From: BRH-c54 sp965284565
Lineage (GTDB): Bacteria > Bacteroidota > Bacteroidia > Flavobacteriales_E > Vicingaceae
Direction of reading: 5' to 3'
Assembly: GCA_965284565.1 (NCBI GenBank)
Contig: OZ260100.1
Coordinates: forward strand, 1,984,001-2,048,000
Length of the DNA: 64,000 bases
Of this stretch, positions 18,348-27,205 are shown one piece after another (the first letter of the stretch is position 1; the number at the start of each line of letters is the position of its first letter). A model generated the notes under the pieces. That model searched no databases and had not been told where the DNA came from. It worked only from the letters and a program-made list of their open reading frames with translations. The position numbers and the translations under genes are program-made.

Positions 18348-18379
18348 CAAAGTTACTTCTAATAATTTGGGTGACCAAA
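18348..18379 (-). promoter_or_regulatory. consensus Bacteroidetes promoter of the slyD-like gene
   Basis: Reading the minus strand: TTTG, a 20-bp spacer, then TAACTTTG, an exact match to both halves of the Bacteroidetes consensus. It lies 24 bp upstream of the ATG at 18323. Confidence 0.65.
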
Positions 18380-18428
18380 TTTTAGGTGGAAAGGATGTTA
18401 TTTTTGAGATTTTGATTATACAAAACGT

Positions 18429-19724
18429 TTAGTCTTCATCACCAATTACCAATTTATATTTTTCTTTGGCTTGAATTTCAATGGCTTTTTCATTGTCTAA
18501 AATCATGGTAGGAATTCCATCAAAATCAGCAATTTTACCTGTTACATAAATGGTTTGGTGCAAAAGTATATCGTGAGGGTTATAGCTAAAATTTAATATG
18601 CTTTGCTTCCAAATAGCAATAGTAAAAATATGGTTAGGATAGTTGATGTCTAGGTTTAAAAACAAATGTCCATTGCGAGTTTCTTTCACACTTACTACAG
18701 TTCCTGCAATGGTAACTTTTTTACTGCTACCCATTAATCTTTTAGCTTGTATGGTATTGTAAACTCCTTTAGGTAAATCTGGTTGATAAAGTGGGTTAAC
18801 ATCATTTTTTTGCTTTTCGGGCAACCAATCTGTAATGTTTTTCTGGCTTTCTAAAGTGTTTTCTTTCTTGTCTTCTAATTGGTGGAAAAAATCAATTCCT
18901 GTAGCTGCTTCAACTTCATCAATACTTACAGCATAATTGTTTAATGGGTAATTTATTTTTTGGTTGGGCATAATAAATCCAATGGCTTTATTATTCTTTA
19001 AATCAATTACTACTTTATAATAATATGCTGGGATACTAACTTTATTAATGCCTCTTTCTATTTTTGGAAGTGTATCATTTAACAAAGGACCAGTAACCAC
19101 ATAAAGCTGTGTAGTTGGATTGTTATAGATGTAGCCTCTTAAAATATCTTCTAACTCACCCCATTTTTCTCTATTAAACTCCGCTAATTGTGGTGACATA
19201 TTAGAATAAAAATAAGATTCTGAAAGTGCTTTTTTACTCCATCTAAAATCTGCTGAAGGAGCTAAATGACCTCTATCGTAGCCAAATCCATCATACTCAT
19301 AATTACCATCTTCTTTTTTTTCTTTAAGAAAATAATCTATCTCAGTTGCCGAACCTGTTTTAATTAGTGAATCTTCTCTAAAATCGTTTGTTCTACCTGT
19401 TTTTCCGTTAATAATATCGGGTAAAATAATATGAGCAACCCATTTGGCTTGTTCGTGTGGTTCGGAATACACCAAGCTCATAGCAGCATGATGAATGACC
19501 TCTTCATTATCATTGATTTTGGGTAAGCCGTATTTATATAAATCTTCTCGCAGCTTTGTAAGTTTATAGATTTCCAACTTTTGGTAAAGTTGTTCTTTTT
19601 GTTGATTAAGTTTATTGATTTCTTCTGTTAAGCTATCAATTTTTTCTTCAGAACTTTGAGCAAAAACTGAAGTACTTAATAATAAAATAAGATAGAAAAA
19701 TAAGCTATAGCTGATTTTTAGCAT
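18429..19724 (-). CDS. secreted DNA/RNA non-specific endonuclease (NUC1 family) with C-terminal OB-like domain
   Basis: The protein hydrolyses DNA or RNA, probably in the periplasm or outside the cell. A signal peptide ends near ...LSTSVFAQ, then a coiled coil (residues 25-60). The NUC1 domain has the catalytic DRGH in YDRGHLAPSADFRW near 149-162, plus SNMSPQLAEFNREKWGELED with the metal-binding Asn. Residues about 330-420 form a small beta domain (GTVVSVKETRNGHLFLNLD, YVTGKIADFDGIPTMILDN) resembling an OB fold, an uncommon addition. The product is 431 residues. Confidence 0.88.
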   Translation of the reverse strand: MLKISYSLFFYLILLLSTSVFAQSSEEKIDSLTEEINKLNQQKEQLYQKLEIYKLTKLREDLYKYGLPKINDNEEVIHHAAMSLVYSEPHEQAKWVAHIILPDIINGKTGRTNDFREDSLIKTGSATEIDYFLKEKKEDGNYEYDGFGYDRGHLAPSADFRWSKKALSESYFYSNMSPQLAEFNREKWGELEDILRGYIYNNPTTQLYVVTGPLLNDTLPKIERGINKVSIPAYYYKVVIDLKNNKAIGFIMPNQKINYPLNNYAVSIDEVEAATGIDFFHQLEDKKENTLESQKNITDWLPEKQKNDVNPLYQPDLPKGVYNTIQAKRLMGSSKKVTIAGTVVSVKETRNGHLFLNLDINYPNHIFTIAIWKQSILNFSYNPHDILLHQTIYVTGKIADFDGIPTMILDNEKAIEIQAKEKYKLVIGDED

Positions 19725-19793
19725 TAAATTGTGTGTTTACTTTAAGAAGTTAAAGCTAACAATAATTGTGCAAAGGAAGTTAAGTGAAGTTTA

Positions 19794-20747
19794 TTATTCT
19801 TTGAACAAAGAGTCAACAAATTCAATTTTATTAAAAACCTGAAGGTGTTCTATGCCTTCGCCAACTCCAATGTATTTTACAGGAATTTTAAATTGGTCGG
19901 AAATGCCAATAACCACACCACCTTTTGCAGTACCATCAAGTTTAGTAATAGCTAAAGCATTAATTTCTGTAGCTAACGAAAACTGTTTAGCTTGTTCGTA
20001 AGCGTTTTGACCAGTAGAACCATCTAACACTAATAAAATCTCATGAGGAGCATTAGGAATAACTTTCTTCATTACATTTTTAATTTTAGAAAGCTCATTC
20101 ATTAAGTTGATTTTGTTGTGTAACCTTCCTGCAGTATCAATAATTACAACATCCATTCCTTTTGCTTTTGCAGATTGTAATGTGTCGAAAGCAACTGAAG
20201 CAGGGTCTGCATTCATTCCTTGTTCTACAATAGGTACATCAACTCTTTCTGCCCAGATTTTAAGTTGATCAACAGCAGCAGCTCTAAAAGTATCTGAAGC
20301 TCCTAACATTACTTTTTTACCACTTTTTTTGAGTTGGTGAGCCAATTTCCCTATGGTGGTGGTTTTGCCAACACCATTTACGCCAACAACCATAATTACA
20401 TAAGGTTCGTCTTGTTTAGGTATAGTGAATTCGGTATAGTTCTCAGTGTTATTTTCTTCTAAAAGAGCAGTAATTTCTTCTCTTAAAATTTTATTAAGTT
20501 CATCAGTTCCTAAATACTTGTCCTTAGCAACTCTATCTTCAATTTTCTCAATGATTTTTAAAGTAGTATTAACACCAACATCAGAGGTTACTAGGATTTC
20601 TTCAAGGTTGTCTAGTATTTCACTATCAACTTTAGATTTTCCAGCAACAGCTTTAGATAATTTTGAAAAAAAGTTTTCTTTGGTTTTGGTTAAACCTTCG
20701 TCAAGCACTTCTTTCTTTTCTTTAGAAAATATTTTGAAAAAACCCAT
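19794..20747 (-). CDS. ftsY: signal recognition particle receptor FtsY
   Basis: FtsY is the SRP receptor GTPase that delivers ribosomes to the Sec translocon. The 317 residues cover the NG domains only: G1 is GVNGVGKTTTIGKLAHQL near 121-138, G3 is DTAGRLHN, G4 is TKLDGTAKGG. The acidic N-terminal A domain of E. coli FtsY is absent; a short basic lead (MGFFKIFSKEKKE) may contact lipid. It follows rpmG and the DUF4295 gene. Confidence 0.97.
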   Translation of the reverse strand: MGFFKIFSKEKKEVLDEGLTKTKENFFSKLSKAVAGKSKVDSEILDNLEEILVTSDVGVNTTLKIIEKIEDRVAKDKYLGTDELNKILREEITALLEENNTENYTEFTIPKQDEPYVIMVVGVNGVGKTTTIGKLAHQLKKSGKKVMLGASDTFRAAAVDQLKIWAERVDVPIVEQGMNADPASVAFDTLQSAKAKGMDVVIIDTAGRLHNKINLMNELSKIKNVMKKVIPNAPHEILLVLDGSTGQNAYEQAKQFSLATEINALAITKLDGTAKGGVVIGISDQFKIPVKYIGVGEGIEHLQVFNKIEFVDSLFKE

Positions 20748-20872
20748 TTTATTATAAAGTGTTTGAGATAATGATAGAAGTTAAAAATTACTTCAATATA
20801 AAAAAAAAGCTTCTTTCCTTAAAATAAAGAAAGAAGCAATAAAATATTTTAGTAACTAAAAAGAGTAGAAAT

Positions 20873-21025
20873 TTATTTTTTAAAAAAAGCTTCTACTTTA
20901 TCTTTAGTAACGATTTCTTCTTTAAAGGCATAAGCTCCTGATTTAGGAGATTTTACCATTTTAATTACTTTTGTAAAATTTTTACCACCTTCTTTCTGAA
21001 TAGATGCAACAACTTTCTTAGCCAT
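20873..21025 (-). CDS. DUF4295 family small basic protein
   Basis: A 50-residue protein beginning MAKKVVASIQKEGGKNFTKV and ending KDKVEAFFKK. This is the Bacteroidetes-specific DUF4295 family normally found between rpmG and ftsY, as here. It is Lys-rich and has no cysteine; ribosome association is suspected from context only. The ATG at 21023-21025 lies 46 bp after rpmG's stop. Confidence 0.9.
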   Translation of the reverse strand: MAKKVVASIQKEGGKNFTKVIKMVKSPKSGAYAFKEEIVTKDKVEAFFKK

Positions 21026-21071
21026 ATCTTATTTGTTTTATTTGAAATTTTCACAAAGTGAAAATTTCTAA

Positions 21072-21254
21072 TTATTTAATTTCTTTGTGAACAGTAACTT
21101 TCTTAAGAATAGGGTTGTATTTTTTCAATTCAACTCTATCTGGAGTGTTTTTTTTGTTTTTTGTAGTAATGTATCTTGAAGTTCCAGGCATACCACTATT
21201 TTTATGCTCTGTGCATTCCATGATTACTTGAATTCTATTTCCTTTCTTTGCCAT
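21072..21254 (-). CDS. rpmG: 50S ribosomal protein L33
   Basis: L33 is a large-subunit ribosomal protein. The 60 residues match L33 (RIQVIMECTEHKNSGMPGTS, YITTKNKKNTPDRVELKKYN). Only one cysteine is present, so this is the zinc-free (C-) type. In many Bacteroidetes rpmB (L28) sits just upstream; here the upstream 103 bp hold only a promoter-like sequence and then a DUF4153 gene, so L28 must be elsewhere. Confidence 0.95.
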   Translation of the reverse strand: MAKKGNRIQVIMECTEHKNSGMPGTSRYITTKNKKNTPDRVELKKYNPILKKVTVHKEIK

Positions 21255-21281
21255 TTTATATACCTTTTAAAAATTGGACTG

Positions 21282-21289
21282 CAAACTTA
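21282..21289 (-). promoter_or_regulatory. -7 element of the rpmG-DUF4295-ftsY operon
   Basis: On the minus strand TAAGTTTG matches TAnnTTTG and lies 27 bp upstream of the rpmG ATG. No clear -33 partner was found. Confidence 0.45.
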
Positions 21290-21357
21290 GGAATTTTTTT
21301 TCAATCGATTTCATTTTTTTTAACTAACTGAATACTTTTTTATTTTTAATGAGCTTT

Positions 21358-23283
21358 TCATTCTATTTCTTCAGTGTTTAAAGGGTTTTCTTCATTTATT
21401 CTTAACAACAAAGTTCCGTTAAAATAGTTTGGTTTTAAGGTTTTTTTATCTGTTTTTATATTAATGTTGTCAAAAATAAACTTTAATTTAATTTCTTCTG
21501 TTTCCGATACAATGGTCATTTCATTTATAGGGATATCATAATTGTTATTGTAGTTTTTGTAATTATCCATTAATTTTTTAATGAGTTTATCAAAATCTAA
21601 AGCACTTTTAAGCTGATTGTCTTCAAGTAAAAGTAGCATGTTTTCATTGTCTTGTATTTTTAGCTCGTATTCTTTATTGTTTATTTGGAAAGTTTGTAAA
21701 ATAACATTGTTGTTATAATTACTATTTATTTTAACATGATAATCATAACCAGAGATATTTAAAATACCATTATACTTATTTTCTGCTGTAAAAGAAAAAT
21801 AGCTTTGATTTTTAGTAGTGTAGCGATGAATGTATTTCAATCCTAATGCATTCATATACACTTTAGCCTCATTAATTCGTTCATATTTTCTTTTGTCTTG
21901 ATTAAAACTTGCAATTTCAGCATCATAATTAGTACTAAACCATGGCTTTATTTTAGTTAAACCATGATGGTCGTTTAAATAATCTAAAATAGATTTTATA
22001 TCATTTTTAATTGAGTCAGGTAGTAGTTGTTCGTTTTTAGCTATAAATTTATGATTATAGTTGGAAGAAATACTATCAATAGCTTGTTCTTTGGTAATAC
22101 TATTGTTTTCTAATAATTGATGTGTTTCTAAAAGGTTTTTAAGTCTGTTTACTTGACTGTTTTCGCTTACAGAAAACATTCCCCAAGGACCAAAAGATGT
22201 TATTAATATAGCTGTGAAAAGTGAAATGGGAATGAATTTAATATTGCTTTTTCCTATTGCAAAGTAAATAGCAACTAGTGTAAGCCAACATCCCAATAAT
22301 AAAATAATATATCGGTTTATGGTAATACCATAATCTCCAATTCGCATATTAATAGCAATGAATAACATAATAATTAAGGGGAATAAAATAAAATAGTAAG
22401 TCCTAGAGAAAGTAGCAATCCATTTGTTTTCTTTTTGTTTGGAATAGGGATAAATCAATAAGAAGTTTAGAATTCCTAATATAGCTACACAAACTATTAG
22501 GTAAGAAACAATTCCCTTTGGCCAGTCCCAAGCTACAAATATTTTAACACCATAGCCGTATAGAATTAGTAGGTATAGCATTAATAATGGTAGTAATATG
22601 TATTGAGAGAAAATCTTCAATCCTGCGGGATATTCATAATCGTTATCTAAATCGGTTAAAGATTTTGGCATTCCGGCAGTAAAAAACCAAGTGTTAAACA
22701 AACCTGCAATGACTACCCAAAACTCAAAATAAAACTGGTCACGAATTTTTACATCAAACAATAAATTTAAGGAAACCAAAGCCAATACAATTCCAATGTA
22801 TAAAAATCCGGAATATAATACAGAAGTTAAAAACCTAATAAATAATACCTTGTTATATTGCCAAAAGCCATTAATTTCTTTTTTAAGAATAAAAGGAGCA
22901 AAGGCAACTAATAAATGGATAGTAATGTTGTAAATAGCGTATCTTATATAAGGAAGAGTGGTATTAAAAGATTCGTCAGAATTAGGTAAGCTAAAATAAA
23001 TACTTACTAAAATTAATGTGCCTATTAAACTGAGTAAGGCTTTTATTTTGAAAGAAAAATTTAGCTTTTCGCTAAAAACAGTAACACAAAAAAATAAAGG
23101 AATCCCTAAAGCAGCACAAAGCAACAAATTGGTAACTGGAAGAACACTTTCTAGCCGATGTTCATTTTCTATTAAATAAATAGCACAAATCACTCCAATA
23201 GTTGCTGATACTATACTTAGTGGGAATCTTTTTAAAGCAGTTATAGTTTTTTTCTGAAGGTATTGAATAGAAGGAAGTTTCAT
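21358..23283 (-). CDS. DUF4153 family polytopic membrane protein
   Basis: The start is set at 23283 (MKLPSIQYLQKKTITALKRF) because the longer in-frame version overlaps the divergent TonB leader. Of 641 residues, the N-terminal two-thirds (to about 400) hold roughly 11-12 hydrophobic segments; the C-terminal 240 residues are soluble, Asn/Lys-rich and probably extracytoplasmic. The ALKRFPLSIVSATIG start is characteristic of DUF4153. Function is unknown. Its promoter region is shared with the divergent TonB gene. Confidence 0.75.
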   Translation of the reverse strand: MKLPSIQYLQKKTITALKRFPLSIVSATIGVICAIYLIENEHRLESVLPVTNLLLCAALGIPLFFCVTVFSEKLNFSFKIKALLSLIGTLILVSIYFSLPNSDESFNTTLPYIRYAIYNITIHLLVAFAPFILKKEINGFWQYNKVLFIRFLTSVLYSGFLYIGIVLALVSLNLLFDVKIRDQFYFEFWVVIAGLFNTWFFTAGMPKSLTDLDNDYEYPAGLKIFSQYILLPLLMLYLLILYGYGVKIFVAWDWPKGIVSYLIVCVAILGILNFLLIYPYSKQKENKWIATFSRTYYFILFPLIIMLFIAINMRIGDYGITINRYIILLLGCWLTLVAIYFAIGKSNIKFIPISLFTAILITSFGPWGMFSVSENSQVNRLKNLLETHQLLENNSITKEQAIDSISSNYNHKFIAKNEQLLPDSIKNDIKSILDYLNDHHGLTKIKPWFSTNYDAEIASFNQDKRKYERINEAKVYMNALGLKYIHRYTTKNQSYFSFTAENKYNGILNISGYDYHVKINSNYNNNVILQTFQINNKEYELKIQDNENMLLLLEDNQLKSALDFDKLIKKLMDNYKNYNNNYDIPINEMTIVSETEEIKLKFIFDNINIKTDKKTLKPNYFNGTLLLRINEENPLNTEEIE

Positions 23284-23392
23284 AGTAAAATTATTTTTGC
23301 ATAAAACTGTGAAATTATCAAAAAATTGCATCTATACACTAAAACGTATTGTTTTTGAGTTTATAATATTGTCTAACCAAAACCATAAAGCT

Positions 23393-24073
23393 ATGAACCA
23401 TTTTCAAAAAACCACCAAGAAAAATGAACGAATGAGATTTGTTTATTTTCAATTAGGACTATTAATTAGTTTTTCATTAACTTTTTTCGCTTTCGAATGG
23501 ACAACTTATTATTCTATAAAAGAATTAAAAGGTAAAGTTGTAGTTGATGATAATGGGGAAATTCTTCCTCCGATAATTACTTTAGAAACTAAAAAACCAG
23601 AAGTAAAAGTGGAAAAAAACTTCAAACCCGATCCTAATAAGTTTAAAATTGTAGATGACAATACACCTACTGAAGAGCCTACAAAAGAAGAACCCGATGA
23701 AGCACCTAAATTCGATGATAAATGGGTTGAAGTTGAGCCACCAGTAATAGATCCTGACCCAATAGACTACCCTGATGAAATGCCTGGTTTTATTGGAGGA
23801 GATAAAGCATTGTATCAGTATTTATCTAACAACATTAAATATCCAAAAATTGAGATTAAAAGGGGAGTTGAAGGTAGGGTATATGTAGAGTTTGTGGTGG
23901 GAAAAAATGGAGAAATTACTGATATTAAAATATTAAGGGGTGTTAGCGAAGCCATAGATGCGGAAGCAATCAGAGTAATTAAGTCCATGCCGAATTGGCT
24001 GCCTGGAAAACAAAAAGGTAGAGCAGTTAAAGTAAGGTACAAAATGCCAATTAGCTTTAAGTTGATTAAATAA
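23393..24073 (+). CDS. tonB: energy transducer TonB
   Basis: TonB carries proton-motive force from ExbBD to outer-membrane transporters. The ATG at 23393 (MNHFQKTTKKNERMRFVYFQ) is chosen over an upstream in-frame ATG because it puts the single transmembrane helix (LGLLISFSLTFFAFEW) near the N-terminus. A Pro/Glu/Asp/Lys-rich periplasmic linker follows, then the TonB C-terminal domain (YPKIEIKRGVEGRVYVEFVV, ILRGVSEAIDAEAIRVIKSM). The product is 227 residues. No exbB/exbD nearby, so this is one of probably several TonB paralogues. Confidence 0.93.
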   Translation: MNHFQKTTKKNERMRFVYFQLGLLISFSLTFFAFEWTTYYSIKELKGKVVVDDNGEILPPIITLETKKPEVKVEKNFKPDPNKFKIVDDNTPTEEPTKEEPDEAPKFDDKWVEVEPPVIDPDPIDYPDEMPGFIGGDKALYQYLSNNIKYPKIEIKRGVEGRVYVEFVVGKNGEITDIKILRGVSEAIDAEAIRVIKSMPNWLPGKQKGRAVKVRYKMPISFKLIK

Positions 24074-24093
24074 ATATTAAGTTAGTATTGTAG

Positions 24094-24129
24094 AAAAGCT
24101 TTCAAGATTATTTCTTGGAGGCTTTTTTT
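24094..24129 (+). terminator. terminator after tonB
   Basis: AAAAGCTTTCAAG pairs with CTTGGAGGCTTTT (13 bp with two G-T wobbles), loop ATTATTT, then a T run. Confidence 0.8.
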
Positions 24130-24200
24130 ACATCGTTGTTTTGCACAAAAATATCTGCATAACTTTAGCTAATAAGTATTAACAAAACAATATTATAGTA

Positions 24201-24208
24201 TAATTTTG
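24201..24208 (+). promoter_or_regulatory. -7 element upstream of the coiled-coil membrane protein gene
   Basis: TAATTTTG matches TAnnTTTG, 28 bp before the ATG at 24237. No good -33 match. Confidence 0.4.
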
Positions 24209-24236
24209 AGCTATATTTTTTAATAAAATAAGTGTT

Positions 24237-25169
24237 ATGGAATCAAAAGAAACAAATAAAGCGGTTGTTCAAGATAAGCCAACGGGGAATAAGAATAATA
24301 AATTTATGATGGTTATTATCATTTTGTTATTGGGCTTTTGTGGGTATCTTATTTGGCAAAATCTAGAATTGAAAAAAGCAATTGACAAAGGAGAAATTGC
24401 ATATACAGAAGTCTCTACCGAAAGAGATCAGGTGCAAGCTGAATTAGAAGAAATGCTTAAAAAGTATGAAGATTTAGAAACAGATAATCAGGAGTTAAGT
24501 ACTGAACTAGCAGCAGAGAAAGCAAAAATTGAAGAATTGATAAAAAAGGCTAAAGGTAAAGATTGGTCAATTTATCAGTTGAAAAAAGAAACCGAAACTC
24601 TTCGTAAAATTATGAAAGGTTATGTGGTACAAATAGATTCTTTAAACCAATTGAATAATAAATTGACAGATGAAAATAAAACTGTTAAAAATCAATTGTC
24701 TAACGAGCAAAAAAAGGCTCAAGAATTAACAGAGAAGAATGAAGATTTAAATACACTAGTTACTGTTGCTTCTCATTTGAAAACTTTAGGATTGAAATCC
24801 TACGGTGTAAAAGTGAAAAATGACAATACCGGAAAAGAAATGGATAGGGCTAAAAAGGTAAATAAAATCAGAACATCATTTACGGTACAGAAAAATACCA
24901 TTACTAAACCAGGTAAAAAATGGATTTATGTTAGAATCCTTACTCCTGATGGAAGAGTGTTGTCTGAAAAAACAGACGATTCTAATAAATTTGACTTTAA
25001 TGGAGTAAGAGGATTATACTCTTCTAAAAAAGAAATCGATTACAAAAATGAAGACATGCAAGTAACTATTGACTGGGTTAAGATAGATGAATTTCCTGTT
25101 GGAGAGTACAATGTAGAAGTTTATGCTGATGGTGTTGATATAGGTAAAACCAAGTTTACCTTGAAATAA
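24237..25169 (+). CDS. membrane-anchored coiled-coil protein of unknown function
   Basis: I do not assign a function. One transmembrane helix (MMVIIILLLGFCGYLIW, about 23-39) follows a short cytoplasmic lead. Residues 45-175 form a long coiled coil rich in E, K, L and Q. The C-terminal 130 residues (SYGVKVKNDNTGKEMDRAKK, KWIYVRILTPDGRVLSEKTD, FPVGEYNVEVYADGVDIGKT) form a beta-rich domain that is likely periplasmic. The type recurs in Bacteroidetes, from memory. It has its own promoter and precedes mscS by 59 bp. Confidence 0.8.
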   Translation: MESKETNKAVVQDKPTGNKNNKFMMVIIILLLGFCGYLIWQNLELKKAIDKGEIAYTEVSTERDQVQAELEEMLKKYEDLETDNQELSTELAAEKAKIEELIKKAKGKDWSIYQLKKETETLRKIMKGYVVQIDSLNQLNNKLTDENKTVKNQLSNEQKKAQELTEKNEDLNTLVTVASHLKTLGLKSYGVKVKNDNTGKEMDRAKKVNKIRTSFTVQKNTITKPGKKWIYVRILTPDGRVLSEKTDDSNKFDFNGVRGLYSSKKEIDYKNEDMQVTIDWVKIDEFPVGEYNVEVYADGVDIGKTKFTLK

Positions 25170-25201
25170 TTTAACAAAAGCTCCTGAATTCTTTAATTTT
25201 G
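25170..25201 (+). promoter_or_regulatory. promoter of the mscS gene
   Basis: TTTA at 25170-25173, a 20-bp spacer and TAATTTTG at 25194-25201 fit the Bacteroidetes consensus with one mismatch in the -33 element. The ATG is 27 bp downstream. Confidence 0.5.
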
Positions 25202-25228
25202 CATCTAATTAAAAAATTAGATTAAATC

Positions 25229-26050
25229 ATGGAAAACATTGACATTACAAAGTATTACGATTTAGCCGCAGAATTAATAATGACTTATGGACCTAAATTA
25301 TTAGGAGCATTAGCAGTATTAATAGTTGGACTTTTTATTATTAAAGGATTAAACAAGTCATTTAAAAACTTTCTAGAAACTAGAAAAATAGATCCTTCAT
25401 TAAAACCATTCTTTTCAAGTATTGTAAGTGCGTTGCTAAAGACACTTTTGGCAATTAGTGTGTTAAGCATGTTAGAAATAGAAATGACATCGTTTATTGC
25501 AATACTAGGTGCTGCTGGTTTAGCAATTGGTATGGCTTTATCTGGAGCATTACAAAATTTTGCAGGTGGTGTAATTATTTTAATCTTTAAACCATTTAAA
25601 GTAGGAGATTTTATAGAAGCACAGGGGTATAGCGGAACTGTAAAGGGGATTCAAATATTTAATACCATATTAACAACGCCAGACAATAAAACCATTATAA
25701 TTCCTAATGGAGGGTTGTCAACAGGTTCATTAACCAATTACTCAACAGAGCCATTAAGAAGAGTGGATTGGACTTTTGGTGTTGGTTACGGGGATAGTAC
25801 TGAAAAAACAAAAGAGGTGTTGCAAAAATTAATTGATAATGATGACCTAATTTTAAAAGATCCAGCTCCTTTTATAGCAGTTTCTGCTTTGGCAGATAGT
25901 TCAGTTAATTTTACTGTAAGAGCTTGGGTAAAAGCTCCTGATTATTGGACAGTATTTTTCGATATGAACGAAAAAGTGTATAATACATTTAATGAGGAAG
26001 GACTAAATATTCCTTTTCCACAAATGGATGTTCATGTTCATAATAAATAA
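25229..26050 (+). CDS. mscS: small-conductance mechanosensitive channel (MscS family)
   Basis: It releases solutes on hypo-osmotic shock. The 273 residues have the E. coli MscS layout: three transmembrane helices in the first 115 residues, TM3 with the Gly/Ala-packed pore helix (GAAGLAIGMALSGALQNFAG), then the beta domain (FKPFKVGDFIEAQGYSGTVK, TPDNKTIIIPNG) and the alpha/beta vestibule. No extra domain. Confidence 0.95.
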   Translation: MENIDITKYYDLAAELIMTYGPKLLGALAVLIVGLFIIKGLNKSFKNFLETRKIDPSLKPFFSSIVSALLKTLLAISVLSMLEIEMTSFIAILGAAGLAIGMALSGALQNFAGGVIILIFKPFKVGDFIEAQGYSGTVKGIQIFNTILTTPDNKTIIIPNGGLSTGSLTNYSTEPLRRVDWTFGVGYGDSTEKTKEVLQKLIDNDDLILKDPAPFIAVSALADSSVNFTVRAWVKAPDYWTVFFDMNEKVYNTFNEEGLNIPFPQMDVHVHNK

Positions 26051-26077
26051 TTCAAAAATAAAATAGAAAATACATAG

Positions 26078-27055
26078 ATGAAAAAAATTATTTATGCAGC
26101 CATGATGTTGCTTGTAAGTACAGGAGTGTCAACTGCCCAAGTTGTTGATGAAGAATTAACCGAAGCAGAAAAAATAATAAAAGCTCAAGAAGCAGATAGT
26201 TTAGATGGTTGGAAAGTAGGCGGTGTTTTTGGAGCCAACCTTACCCAAGCTAGTTTTACCAATTGGTCTGCCGGTGGTGAAAACTCTGTAGCTGTAAATG
26301 GTTTGCTTAGCACTTTTGCTAACTACAAAAAAGGTCGTTCATCATGGGATAATACACTTAACCTTGCTTACGGTATGTTAAAACAAGGAGAAGAAGGCGG
26401 AGTGAGAAAAACAGATGATAGAATAGATTTTATGTCGAAATACGGTTATAAGGCTACCGAAAGATGGTATTACGCTGCTTTGGTAAACTTTAAAACTCAG
26501 TTTGCTGATGGTTACAACTATCCTGATGATTCAACAGAAATATCTACTTTTCTTGCTCCGGCTTATGCATTAGCAGCAATTGGTATGGACTATAAACCTC
26601 ATGATAATTTTACTGCGTTTATATCTCCTTTTACTGCAAGAATGACTATCGTAAATGATAAAACCTTAGCAGATGCAGGTGCCTTTGGTGTTGACCCAGC
26701 AGAATTTGATCTTTTAGGAAATAAAATTAAAAACGGTAAAATGCTTAGAGCTGAATACGGGGGGTATATAAGAGTGATGTACAAAAAAGAAATAATGGAA
26801 AATATTAACTTAGAAACCCGTTTCGATGCTTTTTCCAATTATACTGAAGAACCGACACATATTGATGTAAACTGGGAATTATTGCTTTCACTTAAGGTAA
26901 ATAAATTCATTTCAGCAACTGTATCTACTCAGCTAATTTATGATCATGATATTGATATTGCAGTTGATAGAAACAACGATGGTGTTATAGATGGATCCGG
27001 GCCACGTGTTCAGTTTAAAGAAATATTAGGAGTAGGGTTGAATTACAAATTCTAA
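26078..27055 (+). CDS. DUF3078 outer-membrane-like protein
   Basis: A signal peptide (MKKIIYAAMMLLVSTGVSTAQ) is followed by a 300-residue beta-strand-rich protein ending in Phe (GVGLNYKF), as outer-membrane barrels do. The segment WKVGGVFGANLTQASFTNWS matches the DUF3078 family of Bacteroidetes. Function is unknown; a barrel porin-like role is inferred. It lies 27 bp after mscS, possibly cotranscribed, and a terminator follows. Confidence 0.85.
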   Translation: MKKIIYAAMMLLVSTGVSTAQVVDEELTEAEKIIKAQEADSLDGWKVGGVFGANLTQASFTNWSAGGENSVAVNGLLSTFANYKKGRSSWDNTLNLAYGMLKQGEEGGVRKTDDRIDFMSKYGYKATERWYYAALVNFKTQFADGYNYPDDSTEISTFLAPAYALAAIGMDYKPHDNFTAFISPFTARMTIVNDKTLADAGAFGVDPAEFDLLGNKIKNGKMLRAEYGGYIRVMYKKEIMENINLETRFDAFSNYTEEPTHIDVNWELLLSLKVNKFISATVSTQLIYDHDIDIAVDRNNDGVIDGSGPRVQFKEILGVGLNYKF

Positions 27056-27092
27056 ACACCTTACCTAAATTAATTTTAGCTAAATACTAATT

Positions 27093-27123
27093 ACAACCAT
27101 TTCATATAACTTGAAATGGTTGT
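27093..27123 (+). terminator. terminator-like hairpin after the DUF3078 gene
   Basis: ACAACCATTTCA and TGAAATGGTTGT form a perfect 12-bp stem with a 7-nt loop; the following sequence is T/G-rich (GTTGTTT) rather than a pure T tract. Confidence 0.7.
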
Positions 27124-27205
27124 GTTGTTTAATATCTCAAAATTTATTGATATTTTCGCCACAAGGCAACCGAACAAACATAATAACGTCTTAAGATAAA
27201 ATTAA

